Assembly: GCA_029243165.1 (NCBI GenBank)
Contig: JAQWSN010000012.1
Span: forward strand, 62,001 to 126,000
Source: Flavobacteriaceae bacterium
GTDB lineage: Bacteria > Bacteroidota > Bacteroidia > Flavobacteriales > Flavobacteriaceae
Direction: 5' to 3'
DNA: 64,000 bases
Shown here: positions 9,781 to 18,638 of the stretch, piece after piece
Numbering within the stretch: position 1 is the first letter of the stretch
Layout: each line of letters begins with the position of its first letter
Program-made: the position numbers and the translations under genes
The notes under the pieces: model-generated
Databases searched by the model: none
Seen by the model: only the letters and a program-made list of their open reading frames with translations
What the model was told of the DNA's origin: nothing

Positions 9781-10161
9781 ATGAGAAAAAGAATGCGTTT
9801 TTTTGGAAGCCTATTTATGGTTTTTGGGATTTTGTTAGGAGCTTTAGGGAGTCATTATTTTAAAAAGATTTTATCTGCGGAGGCATTGGACAGCTTTGAG
9901 GTAGGACTTCGTTATTTGATTTACCACGGTCTGAGTTTGCTTTTGCTTTCAGGAATAGAATTTAGATTTAAAAAAACAAAGAAGCTTGTTTTTTATTTGA
10001 TGCTTTGGGGAACGCTGGTTTTTTCGGGGAGTATTTTTATTTTGTCGTTTAAAGTTTTGCTTCCTTTTTCGGTAAGTTGGTTGGGACCCATTACTCCTTT
10101 GGGTGGTACTTCATTGATTGTTGCATGGGTGCTTACCGCAGGCTCATTTATGAAAAAATAG
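9781..10161 (+). CDS. DUF423 family membrane protein
   Basis: A 126-aa protein with four hydrophobic helices. The N-terminal glycine-rich helix (GILLGALGSHYFKKILS) and the GLRYLIYHGLSLLL segment resemble the DUF423/YgdD family; the C-terminal GPITPLGGTSLIVAWV is the family's other conserved block. Function is unknown. It diverges from the Lrp gene and ends three bases short of the hemD stop on the other strand. Confidence 0.85.
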   Translation: MRKRMRFFGSLFMVFGILLGALGSHYFKKILSAEALDSFEVGLRYLIYHGLSLLLLSGIEFRFKKTKKLVFYLMLWGTLVFSGSIFILSFKVLLPFSVSWLGPITPLGGTSLIVAWVLTAGSFMKK

Positions 10162-10164
10162 GGA

Positions 10165-10908
10165 TTATTTATTAACCTCTTCGATGTACTTTTCAATGGC
10201 CATAGTCATGGAGGGTGTTTCGGGTGTAGGGGCTTTAATGTTGAGCTTTAAACCCGCCTCTTCTGCTGCTTTTGAAGTGGAATTTCCATAGACTGCAATT
10301 CGTGTATCGTTTTGTTTGAAGTCTGGAAAATTTTTAAATAAGGATTCAATTCCAGAGGGACTGAAAAAGACCAGCACGTCATAATAAACATCCCTAAGGT
10401 CAGATAAATCACTGACAACAGTATGATACAGTATGGCTCTTTGCCAATTGACTTTGGTTTTGTCTAAAAATTCTGGAATTTCGGGTTTCAAGAGGTCTGA
10501 GGAAGGGAAGAGATAGGTCTCTTTACCGAATTTTTTAAAAGTACTCTCCAAGTCTTTGATGCTGCGTTCTCCTACGTAAATTTTTCTTTTACGGTACACC
10601 ACATATTTTTGCAAATAGTAAGCTACCGCCTCAGATTGGCAAAAGTATTTTGTACTGTCAGGAACTGTAAAACGCATTTCTTTACAAAGACGGAAAAAAT
10701 GATCTACTGCATTACGGCTTGTTAAGATGATGTTTTGAAAATTGTTAAAATCAATCTTTTGCTGTCTAACATCTTTACCTGTAAGTCCTTCAACGTGAAT
10801 AAATGGACGAAAATTTACCGTCAATTTGTATTTTTCTTGAAGGCGGTTGTATGGAGATTTTTCTGAAGAGGGTTCAGGCTGAGAAACTAAAATTGTTTTC
10901 ACTTTCAT
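10165..10908 (-). CDS. hemD: Uroporphyrinogen-III synthase
   Basis: A 247-aa protein of the HemD fold, which closes hydroxymethylbilane to uroporphyrinogen III in heme synthesis. Recognisable segments are KTILVSQPEP at the start, NIILTSRNAVDHFF in the first half and FFSPSGIESLFKNFP near 185-200 with IAVYGNSTSKAAEEAGL following. HemD is poorly conserved, so the call also rests on the neighbouring DUF4271 gene, a pairing usual in flavobacteria. The ATG at 10908 (MKVKTILVSQ) is preferred over one at 10938, which lies in the DUF4271 3' end. Confidence 0.85.
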   Translation of the reverse strand: MKVKTILVSQPEPSSEKSPYNRLQEKYKLTVNFRPFIHVEGLTGKDVRQQKIDFNNFQNIILTSRNAVDHFFRLCKEMRFTVPDSTKYFCQSEAVAYYLQKYVVYRKRKIYVGERSIKDLESTFKKFGKETYLFPSSDLLKPEIPEFLDKTKVNWQRAILYHTVVSDLSDLRDVYYDVLVFFSPSGIESLFKNFPDFKQNDTRIAVYGNSTSKAAEEAGLKLNIKAPTPETPSMTMAIEKYIEEVNK

Positions 10909-10921
10909 AATAACTTCCAAA

Positions 10922-11587
10922 TTACAGTTCGGTTTCAATAAATACTAAATACACCCAAATCCACGGTGCTATTTTGAATGTGCAAAGATAAAGAATTAAA
11001 TAAATTAGTTCTCTTGAATGCGATTTAAAAAAAGAAAAAAATAAACTGAATTGATTGGCTATCCAAAACCCAAGAAGTAGTAAAATTAGACCCTCAGAGA
11101 TGATTATTGGCAAACTGCTGTAATTCCATAGAAAAACAATTCCTACTAAAAAAAATGATGCTTGTGTAGCGAATGTGAAATTTTTGTAGACAATTAACCT
11201 AATGTATTTATTAAAACCCAAATTCATTGAAATGATTTGAAATAAAAGATGTCTAAAAAAAAGAACGATACCCATCCCCAAAAGCAGGTAGTAGAATTCA
11301 AAACTGAACTCTAAAGGTCTTTTACTGTAAATTGATAGTGAAAAATAGGTCAAGGAAAGTGCACTAATGATAAGTACAAAACACAGCAAATTGAAATAAG
11401 TAAAAAAATTAAGTTCTTTGTCGTGGCTGTATTTGCTGAAATAGATACGAGGTTTAAAAATATTTAGAAGACTTTTCAACCTGCCAGAATCAAGTTTATT
11501 AAGGATCATAACAACCATAAAGTTGAGTAAAAAGACCAAACTCATCCAATCTTCCTGTAGGTCGGGTCTGTAAATCCAATCTCCCAT
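10922..11587 (-). CDS. DUF4271 family integral membrane protein
   Basis: A 221-aa protein with about six membrane helices and little charged sequence after the first 65 residues. The opening RPDLQEDWMSLVFLLNF and the segment PRIYFSKYSHDKELNFF are typical of DUF4271, a Bacteroidota family found directly upstream of hemD. Function unknown. It ends 13 bases before the preferred hemD start, so the two are probably cotranscribed. I saw no promoter closely matching consensus in the 87-base gap to the divergent glycosyltransferase. Confidence 0.8.
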   Translation of the reverse strand: MGDWIYRPDLQEDWMSLVFLLNFMVVMILNKLDSGRLKSLLNIFKPRIYFSKYSHDKELNFFTYFNLLCFVLIISALSLTYFSLSIYSKRPLEFSFEFYYLLLGMGIVLFFRHLLFQIISMNLGFNKYIRLIVYKNFTFATQASFFLVGIVFLWNYSSLPIIISEGLILLLLGFWIANQFSLFFSFFKSHSRELIYLILYLCTFKIAPWIWVYLVFIETEL

Positions 11588-11674
11588 GGGTTAAAATTAA
11601 CAGTTTTATTAAAAATTATTGTAGTAATCCAAGTTATATGTTGTTTAGACATTTCCTATTTTTACCCTTGATCT

Positions 11675-12394
11675 ATGGAAAACACTTTAATAATAATTCC
11701 GACCTACAATGAAATTGAAAATATCAAATCAATAATTGAAGAGGTATTCAATAAGGACTTGCCTTTGGATGTTTTGATTGTTGATGATATGTCACCAGAC
11801 GGAACTGCAGACTGTGTATTGGAAATGATGCATGTTTTTTCTAAACGCTTGTTTTTAGAAACAAGATCGGATAAAAAGGGTTTGGGTACGGCATACGTTC
11901 ATGGTTTCAAATGGGCACTCAGAAGAAATTATCAATATATTTTTGAAATGGATGCTGATTTTTCTCACAATCCAAAAGAATTGGGACCAATGCTTGATTT
12001 ATTGAAAACGGATGTAGATCTGGTGGTAGGATCACGATATGTAAAAGGAGTAAACGTGGTTAATTGGCCTCTGAGTAGAATTTTATTGTCTTATTTTGCT
12101 TCACTCTATGTCAGAATACTAACCGGAATGCCCGTTAAGGATGCTACTGCAGGTTTTGTTGGATACAGGCGCGCTGTTTTAGAGTCTCTAGATTTGAATG
12201 AGATAAAGTTTATTGGGTATGCTTTTCAAATTGAACTCAAATACAAGGCCTGGCTTAAAAAATTTAAATTGGTTGAACACCCCATCGTTTTTTTAAATCG
12301 TACGAAAGGCAAATCCAAAATGAATGGAGGTATTATTTGGGAGGCACTCTTTGGTGTTTTATTTTTACGCCTCTTTAAAAGAAGATTTCGATGA
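11675..12394 (+). CDS. Polyprenol monophosphomannose synthase (GT2)
   Basis: A 239-aa GT2 enzyme of the dolichyl-phosphate mannose synthase type, transferring a sugar (usually mannose from GDP-mannose) to a polyprenyl phosphate at the inner leaflet. Visible features are IIPTYNEIENI at the N-terminus, the DDMSPDGT nucleotide site (~38-45), the metal-binding DADFSHNPKE (~94-103) and VVGSRYVKG. No C-terminal GtrA-like membrane domain is present. It overlaps pyrC by four bases (ATGA), a conserved order in flavobacteria. The GT87-like gene at 34800 is a possible user of its product. Confidence 0.92.
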   Translation: MENTLIIIPTYNEIENIKSIIEEVFNKDLPLDVLIVDDMSPDGTADCVLEMMHVFSKRLFLETRSDKKGLGTAYVHGFKWALRRNYQYIFEMDADFSHNPKELGPMLDLLKTDVDLVVGSRYVKGVNVVNWPLSRILLSYFASLYVRILTGMPVKDATAGFVGYRRAVLESLDLNEIKFIGYAFQIELKYKAWLKKFKLVEHPIVFLNRTKGKSKMNGGIIWEALFGVLFLRLFKRRFR

Positions 12395-13737
12395 GTCAAT
12401 CCAAAAAATTAATTAAGAACGCAAAAGTGGTCAATGAAAATCAGATTTTGGATTGTGACCTGCTGATTCATGGGAATCGAATTGCTGAAATTGGTCAAGG
12501 AATTATTCCAAATCCTGATACTGAAGTTTTTGATGCAAAAGGAAGCTATGTGATACCTGGACTTATTGACGATCAAGTTCACTTTAGAGAACCAGGACTA
12601 ACACACAAGGCTTGTATTGAAACTGAGTCTAAAGCTGCTTTAGCTGGAGGAATTACATCTTTTATTGAGATGCCAAATACCCAACCTCAAACTACAACAA
12701 GAATTGAATGGGAGGCAAAAAACAGAAGAGCAGCGGCAACTTCATACGCAAATTACGCCTTTATGTTTGGCGGCACTAACGATAATCTTGACGAAATTTT
12801 AGCCCTAGACAGTAAAAGAGTTCCAGCCTTAAAACTTTTTTTGGGTTCCTCTACGGGGAATATGTTGGTTGACAATCCTGAGGTTTTAAAGTCGATTTTT
12901 AGCAGTACTAATTTGGTGATTGCAGTGCATTGTGAAGACGAACAAACCATCAAGACCAACCTTCAAGCGGCTCAAAAAAAGTATGGTGATGCAATTCCTA
13001 TTGCAGAACATCCTCACATTAGAAGTGAGGAGGCATGTTATCTTTCATCTTCTCAGGCCGTAGCATTGGCAAAAGAGACTGGGGCTCGACTTCATGTTTT
13101 TCATGTCTCAACAGCCAAAGAATTGGAGTTGTTTCGAAATGATATTCCTTTGGAGGAAAAGAAAATTACAGCTGAGGTTTGTACGCATCACCTCTGGTTT
13201 TCCTCAGAAGATTATTTTGAAAAAGGAACCCACATAAAATGGAATCCAGCTGTTAAAACTAAAAAAGACCGTGCTGCACTTTGGGCAGGCTTAAATTCAG
13301 ATTTATTAGATGTTTTAGCAACAGATCATGCGCCGCATACCCTGGAAGAGAAAAACCAGCCTTACACTAATGCACCCTCTGGAGGACCCTTAGTACAGCA
13401 TGCACTTCCTGCATTACTCACAGCGTATCATCAAGGAAAAATTTCTTTAGAAAAACTGGTTCAAAAAGCATGTCATAATCCGGCAATCCTTTTTGACATT
13501 AAAGATCGTGGATATGTTAGAGAAGGCTTTTTTGCTGATTTAGTGGTACTTGATATTGACAAAGAATTTGAAGTGGTAAAGAAAGATGTTCTTTATCAAT
13601 GCGGTTGGTCGCCTTTTGAAGGAACACAATTTAAAGGAGCCGTTGAGCGAACCTTACTTAATGGGAAGTGGGTGTATTCCAACGGGAATATTCATCCGGA
13701 GTCTGCTGCTATGGAATTAACCTTTGACAGAGAATGA
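12391..13737 (+). CDS. pyrC: Dihydroorotase (class I type)
   Basis: A 448-aa amidohydrolase closing carbamoyl-aspartate to dihydroorotate in pyrimidine synthesis. Metal-site segments are visible: DQVHFREPG (residues 61-69), AVHCEDEQT, HVFHVST, VCTHHLWF and the late LATDHAPHT. The first motif reads QVH where most dihydroorotases have HVH, so the first metal ligand is Gln62; I believe this is shared by Bacteroidota relatives. Sequence alone does not exclude allantoinase/hydantoinase activity. It is coupled at both ends by ATGA overlaps to the mannosyltransferase and the DUF4296 gene. Confidence 0.88.
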   Translation: MSQSKKLIKNAKVVNENQILDCDLLIHGNRIAEIGQGIIPNPDTEVFDAKGSYVIPGLIDDQVHFREPGLTHKACIETESKAALAGGITSFIEMPNTQPQTTTRIEWEAKNRRAAATSYANYAFMFGGTNDNLDEILALDSKRVPALKLFLGSSTGNMLVDNPEVLKSIFSSTNLVIAVHCEDEQTIKTNLQAAQKKYGDAIPIAEHPHIRSEEACYLSSSQAVALAKETGARLHVFHVSTAKELELFRNDIPLEEKKITAEVCTHHLWFSSEDYFEKGTHIKWNPAVKTKKDRAALWAGLNSDLLDVLATDHAPHTLEEKNQPYTNAPSGGPLVQHALPALLTAYHQGKISLEKLVQKACHNPAILFDIKDRGYVREGFFADLVVLDIDKEFEVVKKDVLYQCGWSPFEGTQFKGAVERTLLNGKWVYSNGNIHPESAAMELTFDRE

Positions 13738-14108
13738 GAACCGAATTCAAACTTTTGCTACTATTGACTTGTTCATTATTTTACAATTGTAGCATATCAG
13801 GTTCTGTGGAAAAACCCGATAATCTAATTGAAGAGTCTGTCATGGAAAATGTTTTGTACGACATCACAGTGTTGGAGGCCATGAGCACTTTCAGACCGAA
13901 AAATCCAGATTTTGAAAAAGTTTATGGAAGAACCTACATCTACATGAAGTATGGAATAGATAGTCTTCAGTTACTTGAAAGTGATCGTTATTATGCAAAG
14001 CACCCCAGGGTTTATCATCGAATGTATTCCAAAATTTTAAAACGGATGAATAAGACTAAAGACAGTTTGGATGTAGTGGGTAAACTTGAAAAAAGCAATC
14101 AAAAATAG
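13734..14108 (+). CDS. DUF4296 lipoprotein
   Basis: A 124-aa predicted lipoprotein: hydrophobic N-terminus with a possible lipobox ending at Cys19 (LFYNC). The body has the YMKYGIDSLQLLESDRYYA ... YHRMYSKILKRM pattern of DUF4296, a Bacteroidota family usually following pyrC. Function is unknown. Its start overlaps the pyrC stop and its last ten bases overlap the convergent epimerase gene. Confidence 0.85.
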   Translation: MRTEFKLLLLLTCSLFYNCSISGSVEKPDNLIEESVMENVLYDITVLEAMSTFRPKNPDFEKVYGRTYIYMKYGIDSLQLLESDRYYAKHPRVYHRMYSKILKRMNKTKDSLDVVGKLEKSNQK

Positions 14109-15106
14109 GTTTTGTAATTTTCACCAATCTTTTCTAATGTGAGATCCGAATCCTCGTAGGTAAAATCTAAAGTCTTTTCGATTTTTGAACCGTCGTACTG
14201 TTGTTCACTGCACAAACTTTTAATGGTAGCTCGATTGAGAAAACTTTTTTTAAGTCCAATAGCGTAAATTGTTTTATCCAAAATGTAGAGTAGGTAAAGT
14301 AATGTTTTGGAAAGGGAAAACTTCGGTTTTTTTACATCTAAAACCTGAGCTATTTTAAAGATCAATTTCTTGTATTTTAAATTTTTAGCTACTAGGATAA
14401 AGCGTTTATTTTTTAGAGGAGATTCCATTAGTTTTACCAATACGTTAACTACATCGTCTAAGGCTACAATTCCCACATTACCAGTAGGATAAAACCACAT
14501 TCTTTGTGCTACTCGTTTGATGAGATTTCCGCTGCTTCGTTCCCAAAAATGACTTCCTAAAATAATCCCTGGATTTACGATCACCACATCCAACCCTTCT
14601 TGAGAAGCGCGCCAAACCTCGAGTTCTGCTCCAAACTTAGAATAGGCATAGGGGGTGTGTGATTCGTTAGAATTCCACAGGTGTTCTTCGTTTACAAGAG
14701 GTACCGCAGGCTCTACCCCGAGGGCAGCAATAGAACTTACAAACGCAAATTTCTCTACCTTGTATTTTAAGGATAAGTTTACCACATTTGCGGTACCTTC
14801 AATATTGGTTTTTAATAGTTTTTCAGTGTGGTGTTCGGCAAAGGAAACCTTTGCAGCACAATGATAAACCTTTGTTGCTTTTGCAAAAACCTCATCTAAT
14901 TTGACAAGATCGTTAAGATCTGCTTGATGCCATTGGATTTGATCAAAATACTCGGGGTTCTGAGGGGTAACCCTTTTGAAAAAGCGATCGACTAGTTCGA
15001 GGCGTGTTTTTGTTCTGTAAATTGCAAGGGTTGGAAGGTTTTTCTTAGCACAGGCTAAAAGCACATGAGCACCAACCATCCCTGTTCCTCCTGTTACCAA
15101 TATCAT
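14099..15106 (-). CDS. NAD(P)-dependent epimerase/dehydratase family protein
   Basis: A 335-aa extended short-chain dehydrogenase/reductase. The N-terminus has the cofactor motif TGGTGMVG (residues 5-12), followed by VYHCAAKVSF and FVSSIAALG, and the catalytic YAYSK (about residues 152-156). GLDVVIVNPGIILG is also typical. Relatives act on nucleotide sugars, flavonoids or sterols; I cannot name the substrate. The C-terminal third is less conserved. Transcribed alone, converging with the DUF4296 gene by a ten-base overlap. Confidence 0.85.
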   Translation of the reverse strand: MILVTGGTGMVGAHVLLACAKKNLPTLAIYRTKTRLELVDRFFKRVTPQNPEYFDQIQWHQADLNDLVKLDEVFAKATKVYHCAAKVSFAEHHTEKLLKTNIEGTANVVNLSLKYKVEKFAFVSSIAALGVEPAVPLVNEEHLWNSNESHTPYAYSKFGAELEVWRASQEGLDVVIVNPGIILGSHFWERSSGNLIKRVAQRMWFYPTGNVGIVALDDVVNVLVKLMESPLKNKRFILVAKNLKYKKLIFKIAQVLDVKKPKFSLSKTLLYLLYILDKTIYAIGLKKSFLNRATIKSLCSEQQYDGSKIEKTLDFTYEDSDLTLEKIGENYKTYF

Positions 15107-15139
15107 GAGAACGAATGTACACTTTTTTGATTTTGATTT

Positions 15140-15168
15140 TTGGTTTCCCTCAGAGAAATCTATCTTTA
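15140..15168 (+). promoter_or_regulatory. Putative tyrS promoter
   Basis: TTG (15140-15142) is separated by 18 bases from TATCTTTA (15161-15168), one mismatch from TAnnTTTG and 12 bases ahead of the tyrS ATG. Confidence 0.4.
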
Positions 15169-15180
15169 CCCAAAAAATAA

Positions 15181-16479
15181 ATGCCGACTAATTTTGTTCA
15201 AGAACTAAGGTGGCGTGGTTTGCTTCACGACATCATGCCCGACACCGAAACGGTACTTTTATCAGAATCTACTAGGGGCTACATCGGATTTGATCCTACA
15301 GCTGATTCACTTCATATTGGCAGTTTGGTCCAAATCATTATTCTGATGCACTTTCAAAGAGCTGGCCACACACCAATTGTACTAATGGGCGGTGCTACAG
15401 GGATGATTGGTGACCCCTCAGGAAAGTCGGATGAAAGAAATTTATTGGATCAACAAACCCTTGAAAAAAACTGCAATGGAATCCAAAAGCAGTTTGAAAA
15501 ATTTTTAGACTTTGATTCAACCTCATCAAATGCTGCTAGGCTAGTCAATAATTACGATTGGATGAAAACCTACAGTCTCATTGAGTTTTCCAGAGATATT
15601 GGAAAACACATAACGGTGAATTACATGATGGCCAAAGAATCGGTAAAAAAGCGTTTGAGTTCAGAAGCCAAGGTAGGGATGTCCTTTACTGAGTTTACCT
15701 ATCAGTTGCTTCAAGGCTTTGACTTTCTCCATCTGTACAAAACAATGGATTGTAAACTTCAAATGGGGGGAAGCGATCAGTGGGGAAATATTACCACAGG
15801 AACGGAGTTGGTTAGAAGAAAAGAAGGAGGAAAGGCGTATGCAATTACTTGTCCTCTTATTAAAAAATCAGACGGAACAAAATTTGGAAAGACTGAAGAT
15901 GGAAATGTTTGGTTGGATAAATCGAGAACATCCCCCTACAAATTTTATCAATTTTGGCTGAATACTTCTGACGAAGATGCCGAGACTTACATTAAAATCT
16001 TTACTTTTTTGAGTGAGGAAAAAGTTATTAAAAAAATCGAGGAACATCAAGAAGCTCCGCATTTGAGGGTACTTCAAAAAACGATTGCGGAAGAGGTTAC
16101 GCGTCTGGTCCATGGCGAAGAAGAATTAGTCAAAGCCCAAGAGGCATCACAGATTTTATTTGGAAAAGCTACCAGCGAAGCACTTCAAAAGCTTGATCAA
16201 GCTACTTTTTTAGAATTGTTTGAAGGTGTGCCACAGGCTGAAATCAATCGTGCTCAGTTAGAAACAGGAATGGATGCCGTAGCTGCTTTATCTGCCGAAA
16301 CAGGTTTTTTACAATCTAATGGGGAGGCACGCAGGGCACTTAAAGAGAATGCCATTTCGGTAAATAAGAAAAAAATTGGCGCAGACTATGTCATTAAAAA
16401 TACCGACTTGATTGCAGATCAATATGTTCTTTTGCAACGGGGTAAAAAGAATTATTACATTCTTAAACTCCGAGACTAA
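15181..16479 (+). CDS. tyrS: Tyrosyl-tRNA synthetase
   Basis: A 432-aa class I synthetase. HIGS at residues 45-48 is the HIGH motif; KFGKT near residue 234 is the KMSKS equivalent, usual in bacterial Tyr[11 protein letters not shown], the tyrosine-site block, is present. The C-terminal ~70 residues ([16 protein letters not shown]) form the S4 tRNA-binding domain. Length is normal. Its stop overlaps the stop of the convergent LuxE-like gene by four bases. Confidence 0.98.
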   Translation: MPTNFVQELRWRGLLHDIMPDTETVLLSESTRGYIGFDPTADSLHIGSLVQIIILMHFQRAGHTPIVLMGGATGMIGDPSGKSDERNLLDQQTLEKNCNGIQKQFEKFLDFDSTSSNAARLVNNYDWMKTYSLIEFSRDIGKHITVNYMMAKESVKKRLSSEAKVGMSFTEFTYQLLQGFDFLHLYKTMDCKLQMGGSDQWGNITTGTELVRRKEGGKAYAITCPLIKKSDGTKFGKTEDGNVWLDKSRTSPYKFYQFWLNTSDEDAETYIKIFTFLSEEKVIKKIEEHQEAPHLRVLQKTIAEEVTRLVHGEEELVKAQEASQILFGKATSEALQKLDQATFLELFEGVPQAEINRAQLETGMDAVAALSAETGFLQSNGEARRALKENAISVNKKKIGADYVIKNTDLIADQYVLLQRGKKNYYILKLRD

Positions 16480-17459
16480 AGTACCATAAGGTTGCACCCC
16501 CGAACTTCAGCTTGATCAAAACGACCCAAAACTTCAAATCCACCGTCGGGGTGAACGAGGCCCAAATCTTGAGTTGCGATAAAAGCACAAGAATCAACAT
16601 TGGCAAGGTCAATAATATTCAAACCACCTGTTTTGCCAACATTCTGAATTTCAAAAGGATCTTCAGTTGCCCGGACTAAAACGCGCATCCAAGGAGGGGT
16701 GTAAAAGATTCCCTTTTCATTTGAATACGCCTGACTCAAGAGTTCAGTCATTCCGTATTCTGCATGAATCGTTTCTACTCCGAATCCTTTTTTTAAATAA
16801 TCATGAAGAGCACTTCTGATCCACTCTTTTCGCATGCCTTTCATCCCCCCTGTTTCCATAATAAGGGTGTGATTAAGATTCCATGAGTATTTTTCAACGG
16901 CTTCGAGTAGGGCAAAGGTTACTCCTAGCAAGATGGTTTTTTGCCCTTTTTGTTCTAGGGCGTCTATGGTTTTTTTAAGTTTCCCCCATTCATCTAAATA
17001 AAAACCACTCAATGGATGTTTGGTTTTTTTAATAAGCTGATCTGCCATGTAAACTAGTGATGCATGCTCCCTTTCTAAATAGGAGGGCAATAATGCCAAA
17101 AGGGTGTAGTCTTCAATGGAACCATAAAATAATTCAAAGCCTTTCTCGAAACTTTTGTGATACAAACTCAAGTCATAAACGTAATGCTTGGATCGAATTT
17201 GACCGGAAGTTCCGCTGGACTCAAAATATTGTTTGGGTGGAGTTGGTTTTGAACAAACAAGATGAGATTTGAAAAATTGGATGGGTAAAAAAGGTATGTC
17301 TGTGATTTTTTGAACCTCAGTTGGCGTAACATTGATCAAATCACAGTAGGATCGATAAACAGAATTTTTTTCAAATTGGTACTCAAAAAGAGCAAGGCTG
17401 TGGTTAACAAAATCTGTTTCATTATCAATTCTGTCAAAAGCTTTTAAAGAAAATCCCAT
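16476..17459 (-). CDS. LuxE-like acyl-protein synthetase / acyl transferase
   Basis: A 327-aa adenylate-forming enzyme related to LuxE, which activates fatty acids and moves them to a protein thiol. The ATP-binding loop [12 protein letters not shown] lies at about residues 83-94, and [15 protein letters not shown] in the C-terminal half is the ANL-superfamily adenylate motif. No lux genes are nearby; the family is common in Bacteroidota next to unrelated genes, often for surface lipids or glycans. The ATG at 17459 is preferred over a TTG at 17468. Substrate unknown. Confidence 0.75.
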   Translation of the reverse strand: MGFSLKAFDRIDNETDFVNHSLALFEYQFEKNSVYRSYCDLINVTPTEVQKITDIPFLPIQFFKSHLVCSKPTPPKQYFESSGTSGQIRSKHYVYDLSLYHKSFEKGFELFYGSIEDYTLLALLPSYLEREHASLVYMADQLIKKTKHPLSGFYLDEWGKLKKTIDALEQKGQKTILLGVTFALLEAVEKYSWNLNHTLIMETGGMKGMRKEWIRSALHDYLKKGFGVETIHAEYGMTELLSQAYSNEKGIFYTPPWMRVLVRATEDPFEIQNVGKTGGLNIIDLANVDSCAFIATQDLGLVHPDGGFEVLGRFDQAEVRGCNLMVL

Positions 17460-17492
17460 AGAGTACAAAAATAGCCAAAAAACTTAGGTTCC

Positions 17493-17834
17493 CTAGGGAA
17501 TCACCAAACGTTTCAATCCACTCTTTCCCTCTTGTTGCATTCTAAAAATGTAGATTCCAGGGGAAAGCTCACCCAAGAAAATACTTTCATTTGTAGTGTA
17601 GGTTTCAAACTTTTTTTCACCTAGAACATTGAAAATTTCAATGTGTTTTTCGGCTCTACTTTGGGTTTTGATAAAAAGTATTTGGTCTTTTACAGGATTT
17701 GGAGAAATAGAAAATTGGAGACTATCCTGTTGTGGGTTTTTTAAATGTTCCAGTTCATAGGTGTCGCTCAAGTTTTCATGGGCTGAGACAACAACAAAAG
17801 AAATGAGCATTAAAAAAAAGGTAATCGGTTTCAT
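17493..17834 (-). CDS. Small secreted protein with T9SS type A sorting domain
   Basis: A 113-aa protein that is almost only a signal peptide (MKPITFFLMLISFVVVSA) plus a type IX secretion C-terminal domain: ISPNPVKDQILFIKTQ, IEIFNVLGEK, GELSPGIYIFRM and a basic end (GLKRLVIP). The CTD normally directs export across the outer membrane and is cleaved; here only about 30 residues precede it, so there is hardly any cargo. It diverges from the response-regulator gene over a 105-base spacer. The ATG is preferred over a GTG at 17843. Confidence 0.8.
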   Translation of the reverse strand: MKPITFFLMLISFVVVSAHENLSDTYELEHLKNPQQDSLQFSISPNPVKDQILFIKTQSRAEKHIEIFNVLGEKKFETYTTNESIFLGELSPGIYIFRMQQEGKSGLKRLVIP

Positions 17835-17891
17835 TTGGGGCACAAAATTCTACGTAAAATTATGAATTTATCATGAATATTAATGCTTTGG

Positions 17892-17920
17892 TAACATGAT
17901 TAACATTAATAATGTGTTAA
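17892..17920. promoter_or_regulatory. Repeat cluster in the T9SS / response-regulator spacer
   Basis: TAACAT is repeated 9 bases apart (17892 and 17901). The second copy also begins an interrupted palindrome at 17900-17920 (TTAACA, nine bases, TGTTAA). OmpR-class regulators often bind direct repeats near their own promoter, so an autoregulatory site is plausible. The spacer is AT-rich, so chance is not excluded. Confidence 0.3.
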
Positions 17921-17939
17921 TTTTATTTTTTAATTACAA

Positions 17940-18632
17940 ATGAAAAAGGAAGATATTAAAATTCTTTTGGTTGATGATGAACCGGACATAATTGAAATTA
18001 TTCGTTTCAATTTGGATAAAGAGGGGTATCAAATTAAGGCTGCTTCAAACGGATTAGAAGCCATTAAAGTTGCCAATATATTTGTCCCTCACCTTATCAT
18101 TCTAGACGTGATGATGCCTGATTTAGATGGGATTGAAACTTGTGAGCGTTTGCGGCAAGACGAACGTTTTCAAGAGACCATTATTATGTTTCTAACTGCA
18201 AGAGGAGAAGACTATTCTTATGTTGCAGCATTTGATGCTGGAGCCGATGACTATGTCACTAAACCGGTCAAACCTAAGGTATTAGTTTTAAAAGTAAAAG
18301 GTTTATTACGCCGATTTAAAAAGAAAGAAGCTACTACCACTTATCTAGAATTTAAGGATTTAATCATTGATCGAGAAGAATATAAAGTCATCCTCAGAGG
18401 AAGCGAACTTTCCATGCCAAGAAAAGAGTTCGAATTATTACATCTTCTAGCCTCAAAACCGGGTAAAGTATTTAAACGAGAAAAAATAATGGAAAAAGTT
18501 TGGGGAAACGAAGTTGTGGTTGGAGACCGGACTATTGATGTTCACATTAGAAAGCTTCGAGAAAAAATTGGTGATCTTTTTTTCAAAACGGTTAAAGGGG
18601 TTGGTTACAAATTTATCCCATCAGAAAAATAA
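17940..18632 (+). CDS. OmpR-family response regulator (RprY-like)
   Basis: A 230-aa two-domain regulator. The receiver domain carries the acidic pair in LLVDDEPDI, the phosphoacceptor Asp in LIILDVMMPDLDGIE, and Lys in DDYVTKPVKP. The C-terminal winged helix has RKEFELLHLLASKPGKVFKR and VGDRTIDVHIRKLREKIG. It pairs with the kinase starting six bases downstream. The closest well-known system in Bacteroidota is RprXY; PhoBR is the generic relative. The regulon is not deducible. Confidence 0.94.
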   Translation: MKKEDIKILLVDDEPDIIEIIRFNLDKEGYQIKAASNGLEAIKVANIFVPHLIILDVMMPDLDGIETCERLRQDERFQETIIMFLTARGEDYSYVAAFDAGADDYVTKPVKPKVLVLKVKGLLRRFKKKEATTTYLEFKDLIIDREEYKVILRGSELSMPRKEFELLHLLASKPGKVFKREKIMEKVWGNEVVVGDRTIDVHIRKLREKIGDLFFKTVKGVGYKFIPSEK

Positions 18633-18638
18633 AATCGT

